Source: Anaerolineaceae bacterium (GTDB lineage Bacteria; Chloroflexota; Anaerolineae; Anaerolineales; Anaerolineaceae). Taken from it: a stretch of 5,095 nucleotides of DNA. The position numbers and the translations under genes were made by a program. The notes under the pieces are model-generated. The model was given only the letters and a program-made list of their open reading frames with translations, made no database searches and was not told the DNA's origin. Positions 1 to 5,095 of this stretch are shown one piece after another. Position 1 is the first letter of the stretch, and every line of letters starts with the position of its first letter. Location: the NCBI GenBank assembly GCA_003446605.1, contig DMDF01000010.1, positions 1-5,095 on the forward strand, given 5' to 3'.

Positions 1-506
1 TCGTCGAAGAAGCCCATGTCGAGCATGCGGTCTGCTTCGTCGAGGATGAAGTACTTCACACCCGAGAAATCGATGTTGTAAAGGTTGATATGTGAGAGGA
101 GCCTCCCGGGGGTAGCCACCACCACGTCGGCACCGCTGGTCAGTCCCCTTTTCTGTACGTCCCATGCATCGCCGTCGTTTCCGCCGTATACCGCCACCGA
201 TGAGAAGGGGGTGAAGTAGGAGAAACCCTCCATCTGCTGGTCTATCTGTTGTGCCAGCTCGCGGGTGGGTGCCATGATGATGGCGTTCACCTTATGCTCT
301 TCGTGTGGCTCTGTTTGTAAGTTGTTGAGCAGCGGCAACAGGAAGGCTGCGGTCTTGCCGGTGCCGGTCTGGGCACAGGCTATCAGGTCTCTCTTCTGCA
401 GGATCACAGGGATGGCCTGTTCCTGGATGGGGGTGGTTTCCTTAAAGTTCATTGCCTGCAATCCTTCCAATAGGGAATCGCAGAGGGGTAGGTCGGTAAA
501 TAACAT
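1..506 (-). CDS. DEAD-box RNA helicase, N-terminal part (cut by window edge)
   Basis: This is the first RecA-like domain of an ATP-dependent RNA helicase, an enzyme that unwinds short RNA duplexes or remodels RNA-protein complexes in the cytoplasm during ribosome assembly or RNA decay. Reading the minus strand from the ATG at 506-504 gives 168 codons without a stop. The family motifs appear in order: Q motif around F21 and TPIQ (25-28), motif I AQTGTGKT (45-52, Walker lysine K51), motif Ia APTRELAQQ (79-87), the GG pair (108-109), motif Ib TPGR (132-135) and motif II DEAD (156-159). The SAT motif, the second RecA domain and any C-terminal tail lie beyond position 1. The N-terminus is short before the Q motif, as in RhlE-like members, but the subgroup cannot be settled without the C-terminus. 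It is transcribed divergently from the tRNA gene. GC content at its far end is about 53%, above that of much of the window. Confidence 0.95.
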   Translation of the reverse strand, partial: MLFTDLPLCDSLLEGLQAMNFKETTPIQEQAIPVILQKRDLIACAQTGTGKTAAFLLPLLNNLQTEPHEEHKVNAIIMAPTRELAQQIDQQMEGFSYFTPFSSVAVYGGNDGDAWDVQKRGLTSGADVVVATPGRLLSHINLYNIDFSGVKYFILDEADRMLDMGFFD

Positions 507-529
507 CTATAGTAGTCTCTTATTTTCGA

Positions 530-537
530 CAAAGATA
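530..537 (-). promoter_or_regulatory. Bacteroidota -7 box upstream of the helicase
   Basis: The minus strand reads TATCTTTG here, an exact match to the Bacteroidota sigma-ABfr -7 consensus TAnnTTTG. It ends 23 bases before the helicase ATG, which would give a short 5' leader. The -33 element is weak: only a T-rich TTTTTAC lies at about the right distance upstream. The consensus match and position are visible in the sequence. Promoter activity is inferred. Confidence 0.6.
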
Positions 538-607
538 CGATGAATTATTGGTTTTGTAAAAAGCGAAATAAAATGTGGTGAATATTTTTACTATCCGGAA
601 AATATTC

Positions 608-615
608 TACCTTTG
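608..615 (+). promoter_or_regulatory. Bacteroidota -7 box upstream of tRNA-Ser
   Basis: TACCTTTG matches TAnnTTTG exactly and lies 24 bases before the mature tRNA 5' end. That spacing fits a transcript starting near 622 with a short 5' leader for RNase P to remove. A T-rich run at 585-589 may act as a degenerate -33 element. Assignment rests on consensus and position only. Confidence 0.6.
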
Positions 616-639
616 CACTCGCATTTGCATAAAATGCTG

Positions 640-724
640 GGAGAGATGGCAGAGTGGTCGATCGCGGCGGTCTTGAAAACCGTTGAACTGAGAGGTACCG
701 GGGGTTCGAATCCCTCTCTCTCCG
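640..724 (+). tRNA. tRNA-Ser, anticodon UGA
   Basis: This is a serine tRNA reading UCA and, by wobble, other UCN codons. The acceptor stem GGAGAGA (640-646) pairs fully with TCTCTCC (717-723), followed by discriminator G724. The anticodon stem 667-671 pairs with 679-683 (one G-T pair at the base) and closes a seven-base loop with anticodon TGA at 674-676. The T stem 700-704 pairs with 712-716 around loop TTCGAAT. The 16-base stretch between the anticodon and T stems (684-699) is the long variable arm of class II tRNAs, typical of serine. The 3' CCA is not encoded (GCA follows the stem), so it would be added by nucleotidyltransferase. The gene stands alone between its own promoter box and a terminator. 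Confidence 0.96.
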
Positions 725-728
725 CAAT

Positions 729-773
729 AAAAAGGTGTTAGTTAAGCTGTTGCGAGACTTACACCTTTTTTTT
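729..773 (+). terminator. Intrinsic terminator after tRNA-Ser
   Basis: AAAAAGGTGT (729-738) pairs perfectly with ACACCTTTTT (761-770), followed by more T (run to 773). Inside the loop, AGT (740-742) can pair with ACT (757-759) after a T-T mismatch, lengthening the stem. It starts five bases after the tRNA, so it most likely ends the tRNA transcript. The opposite strand also ends in a T-rich run, so it may work in both directions. Confidence 0.8.
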
Positions 774-839
774 GCCAAAGAAAACCTTTATTATCTATTT
801 GAAGATATATTTCTGACTTTGACAATGCGCCATCCTAAT

Positions 840-1084
840 CGGCATTCGACTCGAATAGAGGTTTAATGAGTTGCTGCTGTGATGTCATCTGGGTAGATTG
901 TCTGCGTGTAGATTTCACCTTTTGGTAACTTGATTTCAAGAGTCGTTATCGTCTTCGCATTATCCAACACCTTATCCACCAATACGATGCTGCTGGAACC
1001 GCTCCGGTTGCTTTTCTTATTTACTGAGCGGTCTCAATACAAATGCATATTTACCCCCCCCTCGATTTTGCATTATTTATGCCG
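840..1084 (-). mobile_element. Decayed, internally deleted insertion sequence remnant
   Basis: A transposase-like reading frame on the minus strand (863-1048) is closely bracketed by imperfect inverted repeats. Read inward, the left end (840-861) runs CGGCAT to GAATAGAGG and the right end (1084-1060) runs CGGCAT to AAATCGAGG. They share CGGCAT at the outer edge and AAT-n-GAGG at the inner edge, with differing middles. The stop codon lies one base from the left repeat and the ATG lies 11 bases from the right one, the tight packing usual in insertion sequences. No target-site duplication was found, so the true ends may differ. At about 245 bp it is far too short to be autonomous and would at most be a MITE-like passenger. 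The family is inferred from remembered motifs, not a search. Confidence 0.45.
863..1048 (-). pseudogene. Transposase fragment, N-terminus joined to C-terminus
   Basis: From the ATG at 1048-1046 the minus strand encodes four codons, a TGA at 1036-1034, then 56 sense codons to TAA at 865-863. The first part contains NKKSNRSGSSSIVLVDK, which resembles the extreme N-terminus of DDE transposases of the IS4/IS1634 type (an NRSGS-hydrophobic-VDK pattern). The second part contains KTITTLEIKLPKGEIYT, which resembles the C-terminal tail of the same proteins. The catalytic DDE core of several hundred residues is absent, so the piece cannot be active. The simplest reading is an internal deletion joining both ends in frame near the VDK residues, plus a nonsense change at codon 5. 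If the TGA is original, translation might have begun elsewhere. Coding origin is likely given the protein-like frame; the family name is a moderate-confidence inference. Confidence 0.5.
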
Positions 1085-1354
1085 GAATGATTATTTTTTT
1101 TAGAAATATACCTTTCAGATAGTCAACCACATAAATTCAGTTAAGGTAAAATGAGCAATAAATCACATTTTTTGAGATAATATTGGCACTGGAGATTAAA
1201 ACATTTAAACAATTTTGTCTTATCAAATGAAAAACAAAATTATCAGAATTATAGCAAAAAAACGAAAAGAACATTTTAATCCTTTGTATGAATAATGAGA
1301 GGCACACCATGTTTTTACAATCAATTTTTAATAATCTAAAACAAAAATGAAAGA
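1085..1354. other. A/T-rich gene-free leader of the susC-like gene
   Basis: No gene is visible here. The stretch is strongly A/T-rich, with long A runs, and would hold the promoter and 5' leader of the transporter operon. No clean TTTG...TAnnTTTG promoter is present on the plus strand. Near matches to the -7 box are TAATATTG (1178-1185), CAATTTTG (1210-1217) and TTTG at 1283-1286 preceded by TAATCC. None has a convincing -33 partner, which fits a gene that depends on an activator or an ECF sigma factor. No Shine-Dalgarno sequence precedes the ATG at 1355, as is normal in Bacteroidota; the last 30 bases are almost all A and T. Confidence 0.5.
1211..1241. repeat. Perfect 8-bp inverted repeat in the susC leader
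   Basis: AATTTTGT (1211-1218) and ACAAAATT (1234-1241) are exact reverse complements separated by 15 bases, with half-site centres 23 bases apart. TTATCA also occurs twice in direct orientation at 1220-1225 and 1240-1245, 20 bases apart, about two helical turns. The dyad could be an operator for a dimeric regulator of the downstream operon, or a weak RNA hairpin if transcription starts upstream. Its A/T richness means chance is a real alternative. Confidence 0.3.
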
Positions 1355-4300
1355 ATGAAAAAGAAAAACTCATTTGATTTGTTGAAGGGATTAATAACTA
1401 CTGTTTTGTGGGTATTTTCCCTTGGAATATTCGCTCAAACTGTAACTGTAACCGGCACAGTAAGCGATATGAATGGCGAACCACTTATCGGGGTTACTAT
1501 CCAGATACGAGGCACTTCAGTCGGTACAGTTACCGATTATGAGGGGAAGTACAGTTTGCCGAATGTTTCACCGAATGCAACACTGGAATTTTCGTATGTG
1601 GGTATGAAAACTCAGAATGTTTCAGTGAACGGGCGTACAGTGATAGATGTAACGCTCTTAGAAGACACAGAAATGCTGAGTGAGGTTGTTGTAACAGGAT
1701 TTGGTTTATCGCAAAGGAAAGAATCCCTTACGTCAGCAATATCAGTAATTGGCTCAAAGGATATCAGCCGGTCAAAATCTTCTACCGCCTCAGGTGCGCT
1801 GGTTGGAAAAATTCCCGGTATCAATTTCCGTCAGTCGGATGGACGACCTGGTGCTTCCACTCAGATACAGATTCGTAACATGGGCACCCCGCTTTACGTG
1901 ATTGACGGGATCCAGTCGGATGAGGGACAGTTCAATAACATTGACTTCAACGATATCGAGTCGATCTCTGTATTGAAAGATGCCTCCGCCGCCATTTATG
2001 GAGTGCGTGCTGCCAACGGTGTGATTGTGGTGACTACGAAAAAAGGAGCTCGTAACGCCAAAAATACGGTAACGGTGAACGGTTATTACGGATGGCAAAG
2101 TCTGTACGATTTTCCGAAACCGGCTACGGCCGAAACCTATATTAGGAATTACATCCAGTCAGAGACCGTGCAGGGAGCCTCCAATTACACTTACTCGAAG
2201 GAGGATTATGAAAAATGGAAACAAGGAACTGAGAAAGGATATGTACCGTTCGACTGGTATGATTATATCTGGGAAGTCTCCCCGCAGACCTATGTGAACG
2301 CTAATGTCTCGGGTGGATCTGATAAAATCAATTACTATCTGAGTGTGGGAAATCTGAATCAGGATGCTATTATCGTCAACTACGGTGGATTTACCCGTAC
2401 TAACGTCCAAATGAATGTCAATGCCAATATCACTGATAAGCTGAAAGTAGGCGGCGGAATGAATGGTCGTATTGAAAAAAGGGTCAATCCGGGTGTACCT
2501 GAGGTGGATGACTACTGGATGCCTCGTTTTGCAACGTACCGCAATCTTCCAACCAAGAGACCTTTTGCTAACGACAATCCATTATATCCAACCCTTACCT
2601 CAACTAACCCTGCAACCAACTTTGCCTGGCTAAATTACGATTTGGCTGGTAAATTTGAAGACACCTGGAGGGTAGCCCAGTTAAATTTTAATGCTGAGTA
2701 TGAAATAATTGACGGATTAAAGGCTAAAGGATTGTTCAGCTATTATTTTGCCAATCATCGACTGGACAACCAGGAATACACTTATAAATTATATGGATAC
2801 GATGAAAATACGGATACCTATCCGGTCATATTCGAGAACAACAACCCTTGGAGAGAAAGAACGCAAGGTTACGTGGAGGAGGTAACTACCAATCTTCAGT
2901 TATCCTACGATAAAAAGTTTGGAGATCATACAATAGCTGCCGTCTTGGGTGCAGAAACTATCAAACGGGACACCCCTTCCACTTGGGTACACTCCATCCC
3001 CACTTCCAATGCCCTCCATCTGATCGATTATGAAACTATGGATACCTACAATGATTCGGGTAACAATACTCAGGCTCGTTTGGGCTATATGGGCCGTTTC
3101 AACTACGATTTTGCTGGAAAATATCTCCTGGAACTCTCAGGACGTTACGATGGTTCCTGGAAATTCCCGCCTGATCATCGTTGGGGCTTCTTCCCTTCAG
3201 CATCAGTAGGTTGGAGAATCTCCGAAGAGAATTTCTGGCAGGAAAGTAAGATGAGTGATATATTTAGTAACTTGAAACTGAGGGCATCTTATGGGCTTCT
3301 CGGAGATGATAATGTGAGTGGTTACAGTGCATTCGATTATCTGGGCGGTTACACTTACAAGAACGGCGGTTCGGTGATCGACGGCAAGTACACAATAGGC
3401 ACGGCGCCCCGTGGTTTGCCCGTTACGACGCTCTCATGGATCAAGGCAAAGATACTGGATGTGGGTATTGATGCAAGCTTTTTTAATGGGAAGCTGACCG
3501 GATCGGCCGATTACTTTGATCGCTTTAGGACCGGACTTCCTGCATCTCGTTACGACATTCTGCTCCCCTCGGAAGTTGGGTTCAGCCTTCCGCGCGAGAA
3601 CCTTAATTCTGACCGTCATCGGGGATATGACATCATTCTTAACTGGAACGATAGGGTGAATGACCTGACTTACTCTATCGGTGCCAATGCTACCTATTCC
3701 CGCTTTTACGACTGGGAACAGTACAAGCCGCGTTTTAGTAACTCATGGAACGTTTATCGAAACTCCATCATAAAACGTTATGGATACCTTAACTGGGGGC
3801 TTGAAGCAGACGGTCAATTCCAGAGCTGGGAAGAGATCGCAACTTGGCCAATTGACAATGACCGGCAGGGAAATAAAACCCTTCGTCCGGGTGATGTGAA
3901 GTACAAAGATGTGAATGGTGACAGGGTCATCAACGGAATGGACGAACGTCCTATCGGTTACAGGCAGAATTCTACTCCCATCTTCAACTATGGTTTCAAC
4001 TTCTCCTTCCTCTGGAAAGGGTTTGACTTGGCGTTTGACCTGGCGGGTGGTGCCCTCAGTACGTGGTATCAGGAATGGGAGCAGCGCAATCCGTTCCATG
4101 ATGGGGGTAACAACCCTCAATATTATATGGAGAATACTTGGCATCTCGCAGATATCTGGGATGCGAACAGTGAGCTGATACCGGGTAAATACCCCATGTT
4201 ACTGATTGGTAATAGCAGCCACAGTAACTACTGGAACAGTACTTTTTGGAAAAAGAATGTGCGTTACATTAAGTTACGCAATTTGGAGTTTGGCTATACT

Positions 4301-4477
4301 TTGCCCAAGTCATTTGTCAATAAAGCATCAATTTCTGATCTGCGCCTTTACGTGGCCGGTCAGAATCTGTTTGGGTTGACAAACCTGATTGGCGTTGATC
4401 CGGAAATTATCGATACAAATGGGTTGGCCTATCCGACAATGCGAATCATCAATGTTGGTATTACACTTAAATTTTAA
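1355..4477 (+). CDS. SusC/RagA-family TonB-dependent outer-membrane transporter
   Basis: This is a complete 1040-residue outer-membrane importer that takes up oligomers, usually glycans, using TonB energy together with its SusD-like partner. In order: a signal peptide (1-27, lysine-rich then hydrophobic, ending GIFAQ); a CarboxypepD_reg-like beta-sandwich (about 31-103, with GTVSD, GEPLIGV and FSYVGM); a TonB-box-like SEVVVTGFG (109-117); a plug domain (about 118-230, with LYVIDG at 180-185, DIESISVLKDASAAIYG and RAANGVIVVTTKKG); then the barrel, closing with C-terminal GITLKF and the terminal phenylalanine used by the barrel-assembly machinery. Length is typical for the family. No STN domain precedes the carboxypeptidase-like domain, so direct signalling to an anti-sigma factor is not expected. 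The plug lacks part of the usual loop before PLYVIDG. A DxNxDxxxNxxD loop (852-863) may bind calcium. The only in-frame start near the signal peptide is 1355. The substrate cannot be told from the sequence. Confidence 0.96.
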   Translation: MKKKNSFDLLKGLITTVLWVFSLGIFAQTVTVTGTVSDMNGEPLIGVTIQIRGTSVGTVTDYEGKYSLPNVSPNATLEFSYVGMKTQNVSVNGRTVIDVTLLEDTEMLSEVVVTGFGLSQRKESLTSAISVIGSKDISRSKSSTASGALVGKIPGINFRQSDGRPGASTQIQIRNMGTPLYVIDGIQSDEGQFNNIDFNDIESISVLKDASAAIYGVRAANGVIVVTTKKGARNAKNTVTVNGYYGWQSLYDFPKPATAETYIRNYIQSETVQGASNYTYSKEDYEKWKQGTEKGYVPFDWYDYIWEVSPQTYVNANVSGGSDKINYYLSVGNLNQDAIIVNYGGFTRTNVQMNVNANITDKLKVGGGMNGRIEKRVNPGVPEVDDYWMPRFATYRNLPTKRPFANDNPLYPTLTSTNPATNFAWLNYDLAGKFEDTWRVAQLNFNAEYEIIDGLKAKGLFSYYFANHRLDNQEYTYKLYGYDENTDTYPVIFENNNPWRERTQGYVEEVTTNLQLSYDKKFGDHTIAAVLGAETIKRDTPSTWVHSIPTSNALHLIDYETMDTYNDSGNNTQARLGYMGRFNYDFAGKYLLELSGRYDGSWKFPPDHRWGFFPSASVGWRISEENFWQESKMSDIFSNLKLRASYGLLGDDNVSGYSAFDYLGGYTYKNGGSVIDGKYTIGTAPRGLPVTTLSWIKAKILDVGIDASFFNGKLTGSADYFDRFRTGLPASRYDILLPSEVGFSLPRENLNSDRHRGYDIILNWNDRVNDLTYSIGANATYSRFYDWEQYKPRFSNSWNVYRNSIIKRYGYLNWGLEADGQFQSWEEIATWPIDNDRQGNKTLRPGDVKYKDVNGDRVINGMDERPIGYRQNSTPIFNYGFNFSFLWKGFDLAFDLAGGALSTWYQEWEQRNPFHDGGNNPQYYMENTWHLADIWDANSELIPGKYPMLLIGNSSHSNYWNSTFWKKNVRYIKLRNLEFGYTLPKSFVNKASISDLRLYVAGQNLFGLTNLIGVDPEIIDTNGLAYPTMRIINVGITLKF

Positions 4478-4480
4478 TAA

Positions 4481-5095
4481 ATGATTATGAAAATTAAATA
4501 TATATTTATTGCATTGGCATTGACACTCTTTACTTTGAGTGGCTGTGCGGATTTTCTAGAAAGAGAGCCCGATACGATTCTCTCTGACGACCAGGTCTTC
4601 GGAGATGCAGTCATGATTAAATCGGTTTTGGCCAATTTTTACGGTCGCATCACCTGGGGACAGCATATCGATGACTCCTACTCTTATACCATTTTGGACG
4701 AAGCGGCCAAATGCGATAGCGGACCTGATACAAGACAGGGTTTTGAGGACAATCGCTGGAGGGTATATGATTATACGTTGCTGCGAAACCTGAACCAATT
4801 TCTGAAAGGTGTACGCGAAACAACAGTGCTTGACAGTAAAACCCAGAAACAAATCGAAGGAGAGGCTCGATTTATCCGTGCATGGGTTTATTTTAACATG
4901 GCGCGCGGTATGGGTGGCATGCCTATCGTGAAAGATGAGATCTTTGAATATAAGCCTGGAATGGATATTACTGCACTTCAGTATCCCCGTTCCACTGAAG
5001 CTGAAATTTATGACTACATCATTTCAGAATGTGAAGCTATAAAAGACTTTTTACCTGTTGATCCGAGTATTAATGCTGCAAGGGCAACCAAATGG
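4481..5095 (+). CDS. SusD/RagB-family substrate-binding lipoprotein, N-terminal part
   Basis: This is the surface lipoprotein that forms the lid over the SusC barrel and captures substrate. The window holds 205 codons without a stop; full proteins of the family run to about 500-650 residues. A hydrophobic signal peptide ends in lipobox LSGC with the lipidated cysteine at residue 22, followed by acidic residues (ADFLERE), consistent with surface export in Bacteroidota. The family core motif is clear at 126-151: EGEARFIRAWVYF, then GMGGMPIVK, matching the usual EARFLRAxxYF...YGGxP pattern of the TPR-like fold. The final residues RATKW begin the next conserved helix. Only three bases separate it from the susC-like stop, so the two are co-transcribed. 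A second in-frame ATG at 4487 would give the more typical start MKIKYIF and is an equally good choice. No internal frameshift is seen. Confidence 0.95.
   Translation, partial: MIMKIKYIFIALALTLFTLSGCADFLEREPDTILSDDQVFGDAVMIKSVLANFYGRITWGQHIDDSYSYTILDEAAKCDSGPDTRQGFEDNRWRVYDYTLLRNLNQFLKGVRETTVLDSKTQKQIEGEARFIRAWVYFNMARGMGGMPIVKDEIFEYKPGMDITALQYPRSTEAEIYDYIISECEAIKDFLPVDPSINAARATKW

Noticed and set aside
265..543. 92-codon plus-strand frame
   Set aside because: It lies antisense over the helicase, whose minus-strand frame carries all expected motifs; no family feature is visible in the plus frame.
545..778. 77-codon minus-strand frame over the tRNA
   Set aside because: It is mostly antisense to tRNA-Ser and its terminator. 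Peptides of the ERDSNPRYLSVQRFSR type are well-known false genes from antisense reading of tRNA-Ser.
779..839. Possible att site or CRISPR unit after the tRNA terminator
   Set aside because: No copy of the tRNA 3' end and no repeated spacing is present in this short stretch; I see no feature in it.
1071..1083. GCATTATTTATGC as a hairpin or regulator site
   Set aside because: Only four base pairs can form around a five-base loop; it is better explained as part of the right inverted repeat of the IS remnant.
1235..1242. Minus-strand TAATTTTG as a promoter for an antisense RNA in the susC leader
   Set aside because: It matches TAnnTTTG but has no -33 element at the right spacing and lies inside an A-rich tract where chance matches are expected. 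It is also part of the dyad described.
1137..1373. 78-codon minus-strand frame in the susC leader
   Set aside because: It is a low-complexity Phe/Ser/Asn-rich translation of A/T-rich DNA that runs into the susC start; no motif or plausible start context.
3743..4178. Frames of 133 codons (minus) and 87 codons (plus) inside the susC-like gene
   Set aside because: Both lie fully within the intact barrel-coding frame and have no recognisable features; they are shadows of a long gene, like those at 1612-1824, 1790-2098, 2159-2410 and 3434-3619.
4556..4852. 98-codon minus-strand frame
   Set aside because: It is antisense to the SusD-like lipoprotein, whose lipobox and core motif show that the plus frame is the real one.

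Overview
The window looks like chromosomal DNA from a member of the Bacteroidota, most likely Bacteroidales. The evidence is an adjacent SusC/RagA-type TonB-dependent transporter and SusD-type lipoprotein, promoter -7 boxes of the Bacteroidota form TAnnTTTG, and A/T-rich start regions without Shine-Dalgarno sequences. The species cannot be named from the sequence alone.

Layout from left to right. Positions 1-506 (minus) hold the N-terminal 168 residues of a DEAD-box RNA helicase, cut by the window edge. A 130-bp divergent intergenic region carries a TAnnTTTG box for the helicase (530-537, minus) and another for a tRNA (608-615, plus). Positions 640-724 are a class II tRNA-Ser with anticodon UGA, followed directly by an intrinsic terminator (729-773). 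Positions 840-1084 look like the wreck of an insertion sequence. A short minus-strand frame has a transposase-like N-terminus joined to a transposase-like C-terminus with the middle missing, between imperfect inverted repeats. Positions 1085-1354 are a very A/T-rich leader with a dyad and no gene. Positions 1355-4477 (plus) encode a complete 1040-residue SusC-like transporter. Three bases later, at 4481, a SusD-like lipoprotein begins and runs off the right edge.

The susC/susD-like pair would form one operon and build an outer-membrane 'pedal-bin' complex, in which the SusD lid captures a glycan or other oligomer and the TonB-driven SusC barrel imports it. Such pairs usually begin a polysaccharide utilization locus. 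The hydrolases and regulator that would reveal the substrate lie outside the window, so the substrate is unknown. The helicase and tRNA look like core genome. The IS remnant and the transporter pair downstream of the tRNA look like the start of an accessory segment.

I found no clear sign of a wholly new system. The points most worth a second look are the internally deleted IS remnant, the dyad in the susC leader, the shortened plug segment of the SusC protein, and a three-codon frame overlapping the susC start.
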